Assembly (NCBI GenBank): GCA_030668485.1
Contig: DAOUTW010000048.1
Location: 1-33,271 of the forward strand
DNA length: 33,271 nt
DNA from: Candidatus Zixiibacteriota bacterium
GTDB lineage: Bacteria > Zixibacteria > MSB-5A5 > GN15 > JAAZOE01
Direction: 5' to 3'
Below the pieces are notes generated by a model that had not been told where the DNA came from, did not search any database, and saw only the letters and a program-made list of their open reading frames with translations. How positions within the stretch are numbered: the first letter of the stretch is position 1; each line of letters begins with the position of its first letter. This document shows positions 15,716 through 23,918 of this stretch, piece after piece. Position numbers and translations under genes: made by a program.

Positions 15716-16097
15716 TTGTCTGGTCCTTTAATTCAATCGAAGTTGCATGGTCCAGGGTAGCCGGTGATATTCCAATCCCCCATCCGGCCAGAAATCCTGA
15801 TAATTTACGAAGCGCATCGACATCGACCCGGCATTCGATCCGCTGTCCCGACCTCTCCATCCTGAGTAATCCGGCCGTATGCAATTCCTTGATATGATGC
15901 GAAATCGTCGAGGCGGCCAGGCCGAGGTCCTTCCCCAACTCTCCGACACATGCCGACATCCCATCTTTGACCGGACATGAGGTCCCGGGGGAACAGCAGG
16001 TGATCAGCTTGATAAAAATCCTCAGACGATGAGGGTTGGACAGGGCCTTAAAACAGGCGGCAAGATTTTCAACTTCTTTATTTCGATTATTCGACAT
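15705..16097 (-). CDS. ArsR/SmtB-family metalloregulator
   Basis: The 130-residue protein is a winged-helix repressor of the ArsR/SmtB type: FKALSNPHRLRIFIKL opens the domain, the recognition helix is ASTISHHIKELHTAGLL (62-78) and the wing is MERSGQRIECRVD. Four cysteines (34, 35, 41, 50) before and within the DNA-binding helix region are good candidates for thiol binding of As(III), Hg(II) or another soft metal. ATG 16097 was chosen: an upstream in-frame ATG (16157) would place the strong promoter inside the gene, and the predicted transcript starts at or next to 16097. It heads the arsF-arsG-hgcA-hgcB operon and presumably represses it and itself until metal is bound. Confidence 0.88.
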   Translation of the reverse strand: MSNNRNKEVENLAACFKALSNPHRLRIFIKLITCCSPGTSCPVKDGMSACVGELGKDLGLAASTISHHIKELHTAGLLRMERSGQRIECRVDVDALRKLSGFLAGWGIGISPATLDHATSIELKDQTNGR

Positions 16098-16101
16098 ATA
16101 T

Positions 16102-16132
16102 CGAAGTATACCGTTTGCTTCGGTTTTGTCAA
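16102..16132 (-). promoter_or_regulatory. Leaderless-type promoter and operator of the arsR-hgcAB operon
   Basis: On the minus strand TTGACA (16132-16127), a 16-base spacer and TATACT (16110-16105) form a near-consensus promoter. Transcription should begin about 16098, at the ATG of arsR (16097), so the message is probably leaderless; no Shine-Dalgarno is visible there. An inverted repeat CGAAG/CTTCG (16102-16106 and 16118-16122) straddles the -10 box, a fitting position for an ArsR operator. Confidence 0.7.
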
Positions 16133-16142
16133 GAGATATTAT
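16115..16142 (+). promoter_or_regulatory. Divergent promoter candidate for the M50 fusion gene
   Basis: TTGCTT (16115-16120), 16 bases and TATTAT (16137-16142) point toward the 16251 gene and overlap the arsR promoter. If real, ArsR binding would affect both directions. Confidence 0.4.
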
Positions 16143-16250
16143 AAAATATACAGTCATCGGCCTGTTTTGTTGTCGAGATCACAGGCACAGCGTGTCCGAT
16201 GGTATGAATTCTTCTTGGCTCAGGCGCCAAAAAAACCATACATTACCGTC

Positions 16251-18575
16251 ATGGGTAATTGGGAACAGCCGCCGAAACTTCGCGATGACCTGGTCGTCTC
16301 CGAACAGGAAACCGACGGGCAGAAATTTCTCATTCTCAAAGACCCGATCACCTATCGCTATTTCCGCATGCGCGAACCGGAATATTTCCTCATCCGCCTG
16401 TTCGACGGCCAAACCGATTGCGAAACTATAGCGCAAAGATTCCGCGATAAGTTCAATCTCAATATCTCGGCCGAGGCGGTCGACAAGTTTGCCGATAAAA
16501 TCGACGAACTGTTTTTCTTCGAGGGTGGCAAGGCCGAATACGAAATATCATCGGGTCGGTATCTGAGCCGTACTCGGAAGTCCCTGTTTTCCCGGATGCT
16601 GTTCGTCAAGCTCAGCGCCTTCAACCCGGACAAACTCCTGAATTTCCTCATGCCGCTTACCCGGTTCCTGTTTCGCCCCTGGGCGATTATTCTGATGATG
16701 CTCTTTATCTTCGCCGGTTTTTTCACCTATTCGGCCAATTTTCATCACTTCAAATTCGACCCGACCGAATTATACAGCGTCACCTCGATTATTATCATCA
16801 TCGCCTCGCTGGCAGTAATCATTATCCTGCATGAATTCGCCCATGCCCTGACCTGCAAATTTCACGGCGGGCAGGTGCGGGAGATGGGGTTTCTGCTATT
16901 GTATTTTCAATTATGCTTTTTTACCAACTTATCCGACTCATGGATGTTCAAACGCAAATCGCAGCGGTTAGCGGTAATCTGGGCCGGTATATTCTTCCAG
17001 ATGGTGCTGTTCGCCATTGCCGTGTTCGGATGGCGCGTGACGGTTATCGGCACCGGGATAAACCATCTTTTCTGGCTGACAGCCAATGTCGGTTTCCTGA
17101 TGTTGCTTTTCAACTTCAACCCGCTGATTAAACTCGACGGATATTATTTCCTGTCGGAATGGGTCAATATCCCGAACCTGCGAAGTAAGTCATTCGCCTT
17201 CATGAGGCATAGTATTAAACGGATGATCGGAGTCGAATCCCGCATCGACGCCCCTCCCCGCGAGAAGCGAGTCTACTCCTGGTATATGATTCTGGCCGGC
17301 ATCTATAGCATGCTGCTGATCGCCGTGATCGCCTACCTTGTATATCGCTTCCTGGTTGACAACCTCAGCGGCTTCGGTTTTATATTGTTTTTGATTTTAC
17401 TGGCGGTTATTTTTAAAGGGCCGATTGGGCAGGGTTTTAAATTTGTCGCCAGTCGTGAGGTGATACGGGCTTTGGCTTTTAAAAAGCGCAATACCATAAT
17501 CGGGGGAGTGATAATCATCGCGGTGGTGATTGTCTTTTTTATTATCCCGATTCCCCGCCAGGTCGGCGGCGATATTATTGTCCGGCCGTTGGCCGAATAT
17601 ACTATCACCCTTTTCTCCGGGCAGGGAATGCTGGAGTTGAAACTGCGTGAGGGTGGTCTGGATCGACATTTCAAAACCGAACATATTCAGCTTTCGACTG
17701 GAGAACTCTCTGTCTTGAGTTTAACACCATTGGTGGCTGAGGGCGACCAGATCACCAAGGGTGATACCCTGGCAGCGATTATGTCCAACCAGGTATCCTC
17801 CGCTCTCACCTCGGCCCGAGCTGAGTTGGAGCGTCTGCGCGGCGAGGTGGCACTGGCCAATTCTCCTCCAAAACCGGAGGAGATCGCCTCGGGTCAGGCA
17901 ACCGTCAATGCCGCCGGAGCCAATGTCGAACAACTCCGGATTGAGTATACCCGGAATATTTCCCTCCATGAACGAAACATCATTCCGGTGTCGGAACTGG
18001 AGCAGTCATTGTCGCTGTTAAATATCGGCCAGTCGGAACTTGAAGAAGCCGAGGCCAGATTACGACTTTTGAAATCGCCGCCCAAAAAGGAAGAAGTCGA
18101 TATCCTCCAGTCCCAGATCGCAGCGCAGGAGGCCAGCATCTCATATCTGATGGCGCAGGAGGCGGCGCAGGTAATCACATCGCCGATAAACGGGATTGTA
18201 ACCGCGCTCTACCGTGACAATCTGCTGTTTAAAATCTCCAAAATGTCGCAAATCGAGATTGCTATTCCGATCACCGATAATTATCTGGAGTTTGTTGAGA
18301 TTGATGCCGGGGTGCGGTTGAAAGTCCGCACTTATCCGAGCCGTACCTTCGAGGGAAAGGTGACAAAGATCGCAAGTTCAGCCGATAATGCGGCGGAGTA
18401 CGAGGATGACCGAGCTCGGTTTTCGATTTATGCGGTGCTTGATAACCATGACACCCTGTTGCGCGATGGCATGAGCGGATATGCCAAGATATCATGCGGC
18501 AGCTCCTCACTGTTCGGAATAATCGTAGAAAGAGTCAAATCTTTTATTCGAGTAGAATTCTGGTCCTGGTGGTAA
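16251..18575 (+). CDS. PqqD-like / M50 metalloprotease / HlyD-adaptor fusion
   Basis: The 774-residue membrane protein combines three parts. Residues ~8-95 resemble a PqqD/RRE peptide-recognition domain (RDDLVVSEQ ... FLIRLFDGQTDCETIAQRF). Next comes an M50 site-2-protease-like core: zinc motif HEFAH (194-198) and the second motif NPLIKLDGYYF (290-300) within several helices. After further helices ending ~450 comes a HlyD/RND-type periplasmic adaptor with coiled coil (ELERLRGEVALANS ... EEAEARLRLLKS) and ITSPINGIVTALYRD. Such proteins are known as putative peptide zinc metalloproteases (YydH-like) and accompany small modified peptides. ATG 16251 begins MGNWEQPPKLRDD; the frame is open further upstream but that part overlaps arsR and its promoter. 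A candidate substrate gene lies 280 bases downstream. Confidence 0.82.
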   Translation: MGNWEQPPKLRDDLVVSEQETDGQKFLILKDPITYRYFRMREPEYFLIRLFDGQTDCETIAQRFRDKFNLNISAEAVDKFADKIDELFFFEGGKAEYEISSGRYLSRTRKSLFSRMLFVKLSAFNPDKLLNFLMPLTRFLFRPWAIILMMLFIFAGFFTYSANFHHFKFDPTELYSVTSIIIIIASLAVIIILHEFAHALTCKFHGGQVREMGFLLLYFQLCFFTNLSDSWMFKRKSQRLAVIWAGIFFQMVLFAIAVFGWRVTVIGTGINHLFWLTANVGFLMLLFNFNPLIKLDGYYFLSEWVNIPNLRSKSFAFMRHSIKRMIGVESRIDAPPREKRVYSWYMILAGIYSMLLIAVIAYLVYRFLVDNLSGFGFILFLILLAVIFKGPIGQGFKFVASREVIRALAFKKRNTIIGGVIIIAVVIVFFIIPIPRQVGGDIIVRPLAEYTITLFSGQGMLELKLREGGLDRHFKTEHIQLSTGELSVLSLTPLVAEGDQITKGDTLAAIMSNQVSSALTSARAELERLRGEVALANSPPKPEEIASGQATVNAAGANVEQLRIEYTRNISLHERNIIPVSELEQSLSLLNIGQSELEEAEARLRLLKSPPKKEEVDILQSQIAAQEASISYLMAQEAAQVITSPINGIVTALYRDNLLFKISKMSQIEIAIPITDNYLEFVEIDAGVRLKVRTYPSRTFEGKVTKIASSADNAAEYEDDRARFSIYAVLDNHDTLLRDGMSGYAKISCGSSSLFGIIVERVKSFIRVEFWSWW

Positions 18576-18661
18576 ACCACAACATGTTGTGTGAATGGCT
18601 TGTCGCACTACAACAAGCGGTAATGTTGGTTGAAATAGTTTAAAAAAGTATCCGAAATGAC

Positions 18662-18689
18662 TTGACATATTCCGGTTATAAACTATGTT
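18662..18689 (+). promoter_or_regulatory. Promoter of the small peptide gene
   Basis: TTGACA (18662-18667), 16 bases and TATGTT (18684-18689) lie between the M50 gene and the peptide gene. The predicted leader is ~160 bases long. The stretch 18576-18854 holds nothing else but a palindrome ACAACATGTTGT near 18579-18590. Confidence 0.55.
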
Positions 18690-18854
18690 TATTGTGATTG
18701 GACTGGGACTCACACGGATGTGACTTGTAGGTTTAATGGGCTGAAAAGGCATTATCCTTACGGTAGCCTGTTCTAAAAATTTGGATATTGAAAAATAACC
18801 TAACTGCAAGGTGTAGTTGGGGACCTTCTGGACTGTTACTAAGGAGGTGAGCAC

Positions 18855-18959
18855 GTGAAGGATTATGAACTCCTAATCGAGGTGCTTGAAGAGAAGGTTG
18901 CCCCTATTGGCATAAGCCAGGGGGGTCTCTTCTGGGACGGCGGTCCTGGTGGTTTATAG
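18855..18959 (+). CDS. Small Gly-rich peptide, candidate RiPP-like precursor
   Basis: A 34-codon gene starts at GTG 18855, seven bases after a perfect Shine-Dalgarno (AAGGAGG, 18841-18847), and ends at TAG 18957-18959. The peptide has an acidic, helical-looking N-terminal half (KDYELLIEVLEEKVAP) and a short Gly/aromatic tail, GISQGGLFWDGGPGGL. This leader/core split, together with its own promoter, a strong terminator 35 bases later and an upstream protein with PqqD-like and M50 protease parts, is what one expects of a ribosomally made, processed and exported peptide. I know no named family that matches. No dedicated modifying enzyme is adjacent, so it could also be an unmodified signal peptide or a leader ORF. 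It is too short for usual gene callers. Confidence 0.6.
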   Translation: MKDYELLIEVLEEKVAPIGISQGGLFWDGGPGGL

Positions 18960-18990
18960 CCACCTAGTCGTTCTATGAAGAAATTCATTG

Positions 18991-21900
18991 TCAGGGGCTG
19001 CCTACGAGGGCAGCCCCTTTCATTTTGCTCAAAATCGTCTGCAGCGACTTGATTCGCCCCAGCAGATCGACAATCCTGCGGTTATTGTAAAATCTATTCA
19101 GGCGGTCACGATCCTTGATGTGACCGGCAATTTTCTTTAAACAATCTGTGGCATTTCGGGCCGATTTGAAGGCCGCCTCAAAATCTTTGGCGTTGAACTC
19201 CAGTTCGGAAAGAAAAGCCTGAGCCTGCCATTGCTCCGGAAGGAGATTCGACTTTCCGGCCAGCGTTGCCGCATCCTTGGCACACGTCCGGGCCTCGCCG
19301 TGATCATCAATCAGATTATGGTACCGGGCCAGAGCCAAATTGTAGCGGGCCTGGTCGATATCCTCCGGCTGCTCACTAAAAAACAGGTTAGCCTGTTCAA
19401 TATATTTGCGGGATTTATCTGTCATACCCAGATCATTCTGTAGTTCCAAAAGCTCCAGATAAAGAAGGGCCTTATCCCGGTCGGTATCGAGATTATCGAC
19501 CAGGCCTTCAGCGGTTTTGCGATAGCTTTCGTCTCCGGTATGCGAAAGCTGTGTTAGAGCCAGATGGAACTGAGCGTTTTTATCACCCATCTCTCCGGCG
19601 ATTCTGGTTCCTTCTGAGACCGAATGCGCCATCGCTTCATTTTCGCGTAATTGCCGGTAGAGGCGTGCCAGTCCCAAATGGCACAAAAGAATCAGAGCTT
19701 TGTTGTCTATCCTGGTGGCCAGATCGAGAGCGGTTTTCAATTTGACTTCCGCATCATCATAGTAACCCATCCGGCGCAGCAATTGTCCGGTTAGTCTATT
19801 GACCGTGCATTTGTGAGAGGTTTCGCCTATTTTGTCGGCCAGAGTTGTTCCCTCTTTGAGATATTTGAGGGCGTCCTGCAACTGACCAGCCAGGATTTTA
19901 GCTTCGGCCAGGTTTTCGATATTAAGCAATTCCTCGGCCCGGGCACCTACTTCCCGGTTCAGTTGAAGGGAATGGGCGAAGGAATCGGCTGCCTTGACGG
20001 CATCCCCCATTAAAAAGTGGGCCGCTCCGAGATTATTCCACGACTGGGCGATGGAGGCCTTTTCGCCGAGGCTTTCGCGGAGATCGAGAGACTTGCTGTA
20101 ATACGAAATACACTGACTGTAGTCGCCTTTCATAAGATAGATCGAACCGATATTGTTCAGTGAGGTGGCGATTTCTTTCTGAGACTGGTGTTTTTCCTGA
20201 ATCGCAAGCGCCTTTTTGTAATTTTCCAAGGCGCGGTCAAGGTCTCCGGCGATCCAATACATGTTGCCCAGATTATTCAGAGTATGAGAGAGGGCCAGCG
20301 AATCATCCATGGTAGTATAGATGGCCAAAGCTTTTTCAAGAACCTTAATTCCTGATTGATAATCGTTTTTGACCTTGTAATAATCTCCCATTTCTTTATA
20401 GGTCTGCGCCAGGAGGACCGCATCTTCATCACCGGACAACATCTCGATCAGTCGATTGTATGAAATCTCAGCCTCCGCCAGTCGGCCGAGGTCTTTTTCC
20501 AGGCGCGCCCTTGTGAGGAGTTTTCCCGCCTGAAGAGCTCGATCATCCAGCTTGCGGGCCGCCTCGGCCGCCAGTTCGAGGAGTTGAAAGGTCAGATCGT
20601 TGTCAGACTTTCGGATCGACTCATCAATGCCCTGGTCCAGATATTTAACCGCCTCCCGGTCTTGCCCGGCATAAAGCAGCAATCGCCCCATCAATGTTGC
20701 GGGGATTTCAGATTTGTTGAGATACCGGATCAGTTGAGACGAAATCGCCTTCCTTGATGACGACCGCATTACCCGATTGAGCGAATATAGCAAAGCGGGG
20801 TGGCATTGGCGGGGTATCTGCCCCCATTCCTCAAGGAGATTGGCAGCATCGGATTCAAACAAACCGGCGATTTTTTCGGCATAGCTGGAATCGTCGAGAA
20901 CCGCCAGCGCCAGGGCAAGTTTCTTGACTGCCGGCGAAGAACCGCATAAAGATCTGAGAGCGAAACGATTTTGCCGGAGGGTCCATTCGATAATTTCATC
21001 GGTTTCGTTTTTCCAACCCCAACGACCGTTGACCCGGGCGAAATTACCCCGGTCAAAATTCTCTTCCAGCAAGATCCGGAGATGGGCCGGATCTAATCCG
21101 GTTGCCTGCCGGATTAATTTAATCTGCTCCGGTGAAAAACTATCCTTTCCGAAAAGGCGTTCCAAAACAGCGTCATCGATCTTTTTCAGACCATAAAGCA
21201 GATGCCGGGGCCTGATTGCGATTCTGTACCGATAAGACGAGCCGATTTGAGATAGCATTTCCAAAAGAGCAAACGCTGACGGCGGTCTTTTTGCGGGGTC
21301 GATGGCCAGTAAGGAGATTATGAGATCGGCTGTTTCTTTGGAGAACGATTTACCGGGACCACATAATTTTGGACGCTCTCCTTCGGTAACCTGGGCATTG
21401 ATTTCCAGCGGATCGTTGGTTGACGATCTGAACGGAAGTTGACCGCAGGCGAGTTCGTAAGCCATAACTCCCAGTGAAAAAAGGTCCGACACCGGCGAGA
21501 TTTTTTTCTTCAATACCATTTCCGGAGACATATATCCGACCGTCCCGGTTACGGTGTCACCCTTTTCTCCGGAATAATTGGCCGCCAGCGAGAAATCGGC
21601 CAGCTTGAGATGAAATAGCAGGTCCAGTGGGAAATCATCTTTTTCGAAGTCTACGGGACAGAATATGTTGGACGGTTTAAGATCGTTATACACGAATCCG
21701 GCGAGATGAAGCAGATGAAGAGAGGCGGCTGTAGATGATAGAATCGCTAAAAGTTTTTTTTCGCAGACCCTGCCCGGAAAAATTTCCAGGGTCGGCCCTG
21801 GGCAATATTCCATGCTGAGAAAAGGGGTATTGTCGGCTCCGATTTCCGAACGATACACCCGGACGATGCCGGGAAAGCGGACGCGATCGGCTATTTCGAT

Positions 21901-22068
21901 TTCTCGTTTGGCCAAGGCGCCGGCCGATTGGTCGAAGAATCGCTTCAGGACAATCGGATGAGCGCTCCCCCTGCGTCGGGCCAGATAAATATCGGCCGTT
22001 CCCCCACGACCGATTTTTTTTATGACATCATAGTCATCAGAAAAACGATGCTGTGTTTTGCCATCCAT
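18991..22068 (-). CDS. Ser/Thr protein kinase-like protein with TPR repeats
   Basis: The 1025-residue cytoplasmic protein starts with a Hanks-type kinase domain (~10-275): glycine loop IGRGGTADIYLA (19-30), Lys42 in VLKRF, catalytic loop YNDLKPSN (127-134) with Asp129 and Asn134, ADFSLA (157-162), GTVGYMSPE and SDLFSLGVMAYEL. The HRD His-Arg pair is Tyr-Asn and DFG is DFS, but the essential Lys and both Asp residues remain, so activity is possible. Residues ~290-480 have no clear match. From ~490 a long array of TPR motifs follows (for example LSHTLNNLGNMYWIAGDLDRAL, in part NNLGNMYWIAGDLDRAL, and WNNLGAAHFLMGDAVKAA), at least eight. It starts three bases after the histidine kinase gene, so both probably act in one pathway. 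Confidence 0.88.
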   Translation of the reverse strand: MDGKTQHRFSDDYDVIKKIGRGGTADIYLARRRGSAHPIVLKRFFDQSAGALAKREIEIADRVRFPGIVRVYRSEIGADNTPFLSMEYCPGPTLEIFPGRVCEKKLLAILSSTAASLHLLHLAGFVYNDLKPSNIFCPVDFEKDDFPLDLLFHLKLADFSLAANYSGEKGDTVTGTVGYMSPEMVLKKKISPVSDLFSLGVMAYELACGQLPFRSSTNDPLEINAQVTEGERPKLCGPGKSFSKETADLIISLLAIDPAKRPPSAFALLEMLSQIGSSYRYRIAIRPRHLLYGLKKIDDAVLERLFGKDSFSPEQIKLIRQATGLDPAHLRILLEENFDRGNFARVNGRWGWKNETDEIIEWTLRQNRFALRSLCGSSPAVKKLALALAVLDDSSYAEKIAGLFESDAANLLEEWGQIPRQCHPALLYSLNRVMRSSSRKAISSQLIRYLNKSEIPATLMGRLLLYAGQDREAVKYLDQGIDESIRKSDNDLTFQLLELAAEAARKLDDRALQAGKLLTRARLEKDLGRLAEAEISYNRLIEMLSGDEDAVLLAQTYKEMGDYYKVKNDYQSGIKVLEKALAIYTTMDDSLALSHTLNNLGNMYWIAGDLDRALENYKKALAIQEKHQSQKEIATSLNNIGSIYLMKGDYSQCISYYSKSLDLRESLGEKASIAQSWNNLGAAHFLMGDAVKAADSFAHSLQLNREVGARAEELLNIENLAEAKILAGQLQDALKYLKEGTTLADKIGETSHKCTVNRLTGQLLRRMGYYDDAEVKLKTALDLATRIDNKALILLCHLGLARLYRQLRENEAMAHSVSEGTRIAGEMGDKNAQFHLALTQLSHTGDESYRKTAEGLVDNLDTDRDKALLYLELLELQNDLGMTDKSRKYIEQANLFFSEQPEDIDQARYNLALARYHNLIDDHGEARTCAKDAATLAGKSNLLPEQWQAQAFLSELEFNAKDFEAAFKSARNATDCLKKIAGHIKDRDRLNRFYNNRRIVDLLGRIKSLQTILSKMKGAALVGSP
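18994..19020 (+). terminator. Strong intrinsic terminator after the peptide gene
   Basis: GGGGCTGCC (18994-19002) pairs perfectly with GGCAGCCCC (19009-19017) across a six-base loop and is followed by TTTCATTTT. It also forms the last codons of the convergent kinase-TPR gene and could act in both directions, since AAAATGAAA flanks the other side. Confidence 0.8.
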
Positions 22069-22071
22069 CTA

Positions 22072-23805
22072 TTACTTTTGTTCGCTGTTTTGCGGCAGCA
22101 AAAGGGTAAAAGTGGTGCCCTGATCAATCGTCGATTCAACCTTAACTTCACCGCCATGGTTAATTATGACTTTTCGCGAGTTGGACAAACCCAGCCCGTG
22201 ACCATCGGCTTTGGTGGTGAAATGAGATTGGAAAATCTTTTCCTTTACCTCCGGCGACATCCCATGACCATTATCACTCACTCTGATTTCCAGTAGTTGC
22301 AGCTCTTTGTCGAAGCGGCAGGTAATCCCGATATGGGGCTTATCTTTCCCCTGCATGGCGTCAACGGCGTTATTCAGCAGATTCAATAGCACCTGCTGAA
22401 TCTGGCCGACGTCAATATTAACTTCCGGCATGTCGGTTTCGAACGACTGGTCGATGGTGACACCCTTAAACTTCCTCTGTGTTTTTATCGAAAAGAGCAG
22501 GTTTTCCACCAAATGCTTGATATCATACTTGACCATCTCCGTTTCCATCTTGGAGAAATCCATCAACCCGTCGGTGAATCGTTTTATCTTGCTGACGTTT
22601 TCGATCACCCGCCGGCTGTTTTCCCTGGCCTTTTCCATCTTATTACGCTTGAGGTTGATATCCATCAACTCGGCATTATTGGAAATGATGGTCAGATAAT
22701 TATTGAGTTCGTGGCCGATCGAGGCTGCCATTTCACCCTTGGCTACCAGTTTTTCCGAAAGGATGACATATTTTTCCAGAATCACCTTCTCGGTAATATC
22801 CTCAATCACCATAATCACACCGGTTTTCTGTCCCGGCAAGCTGTTGGTAGCCGATATTTTTATCGAAAGCACTTTTTCATCGTATCCGGTATTGTGGAAA
22901 TAACGATCTTCGTGGAAATCCTCGCTGGTGGTCAGTACCGTTTCTATCATTTTCCGCCAGGAGGAATTTTCTCCATTGGGCAGAAGATTGAAAAACTTGC
23001 TCGTCTTTTCATCATCCTCATACAGATTCAGATCTTTCTTGTTAATCTGAAAAATTTCCGTACTGGCCTCGTTGACCGTAATCATGTTATAATCGGAATC
23101 AATAACGATCAGGCCGACCGGCGACTGGGCGATAATATCTTCATTGTACTGCTTGAGCCGGCTGAGCTTACTGTACAACTGAGCGTTATGAATCGCAATC
23201 GCCGCCTGCTGCGCGAAAAGTTCGAAAAGATACAGGTCGGATTTCAAAAACAGTTTGGCTTGCGAGGAATTATCCAGATAGATAACTCCGATAACATTTT
23301 GCTTTATCTTCAGCGGCACACACATGATCGAACGCAGATGCAACTCGACCACCGATTGCTGACTCGAATATCTTTCATCTTCCTGCGCGTCGGAGGCATA
23401 GACCGGTTTGCCGCTATCCGCAACCTTATCGGCGATGGAATTCGAAATTTTAAAATATTCGTCCGAGGTATCCTCTTTGCGAATATTATGGGCCGATTTG
23501 AACTGCAGTTTTCCACAACTGTCAAGCAGCATAATAAATCCACGTTCTGCCGCAAGCAGTTCGACCGCCTTTTGCATAACCACCTGGAGTATTTCTTCCA
23601 GCACGAATGAAGAATTGATTGCTACCGAGATCTCCAGAACAGCCTTCAAATCGTCAAGTCTTATGATACTACTGTCCGCTTCCTCGGTAATCCGCGGATT
23701 ATCACTGACGACGTCGTCGAGAGCCTTCTCCATTTCGGCCAGGACGTTATCGACTTCAATACGATCAGTCGACATGCCGGTTTCGGTGTCTGTTGATTCA
23801 TTCAT
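22072..23805 (-). CDS. Soluble sensor histidine kinase, GAF-PAS-HisKA-HATPase
   Basis: The 577-residue protein lacks membrane segments. A GAF domain (about 55-210, ending FAQQAAIAIHNAQLY) and a PAS domain (about 222-340, NEDIIAQSPVGLIVIDSDYNMI in part QSPVGLIVIDSDYN, and VIEDITEK) are followed by the phosphoacceptor helix MAASIGHELNNYL with His365 and a HATPase domain (NLLNNAVDAM, DNGHGMSPE, GHGLGLS). The HELNN type is that of kinases related to NtrB. No response regulator is adjacent; the nearest is the NtrC-type gene at 26504. ATG 23805 is preceded by AGAAGGGA about ten bases upstream and by a 16-codon leader ORF that ends inside its start. The kinase-TPR gene follows after three bases. Confidence 0.9.
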   Translation of the reverse strand: MNESTDTETGMSTDRIEVDNVLAEMEKALDDVVSDNPRITEEADSSIIRLDDLKAVLEISVAINSSFVLEEILQVVMQKAVELLAAERGFIMLLDSCGKLQFKSAHNIRKEDTSDEYFKISNSIADKVADSGKPVYASDAQEDERYSSQQSVVELHLRSIMCVPLKIKQNVIGVIYLDNSSQAKLFLKSDLYLFELFAQQAAIAIHNAQLYSKLSRLKQYNEDIIAQSPVGLIVIDSDYNMITVNEASTEIFQINKKDLNLYEDDEKTSKFFNLLPNGENSSWRKMIETVLTTSEDFHEDRYFHNTGYDEKVLSIKISATNSLPGQKTGVIMVIEDITEKVILEKYVILSEKLVAKGEMAASIGHELNNYLTIISNNAELMDINLKRNKMEKARENSRRVIENVSKIKRFTDGLMDFSKMETEMVKYDIKHLVENLLFSIKTQRKFKGVTIDQSFETDMPEVNIDVGQIQQVLLNLLNNAVDAMQGKDKPHIGITCRFDKELQLLEIRVSDNGHGMSPEVKEKIFQSHFTTKADGHGLGLSNSRKVIINHGGEVKVESTIDQGTTFTLLLPQNSEQK

Positions 23806-23848
23806 AAACGAAGACGTCCCTTCTGTTTTTCATCTCAAATTCGGGCAT
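23798..23848 (-). CDS. Possible 16-codon leader ORF
   Basis: ATG 23848 follows a good Shine-Dalgarno (GAGGTGGAG, 23862-23854) at five bases. The 16-codon frame (starting MPEFEMKNRRD) ends in a TGA that overlaps the first codons of the histidine kinase gene. This fits translational coupling of the kinase rather than a functional peptide. It may be chance. Confidence 0.3.
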   Translation of the reverse strand: MPEFEMKNRRDVFVYE

Positions 23849-23918
23849 ATTATCTCCACCTCATATGCATCTAACTATACAATTTATCGGCAGTTAGGTC
23901 GGAAAGCTTAGGCCCCGA

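Noticed and set aside
16029-16250. An N-terminal extension of the M50 fusion protein
   Set aside because: The extra 74 codons overlap arsR and its promoter on the other strand and have no start signal; the domain begins at 16251.
22513-23610. A 365-codon open frame on the + strand
   Set aside because: It is antisense to the GAF-PAS histidine kinase and has no recognisable motif or Shine-Dalgarno; codon pattern follows the real gene on the other strand.
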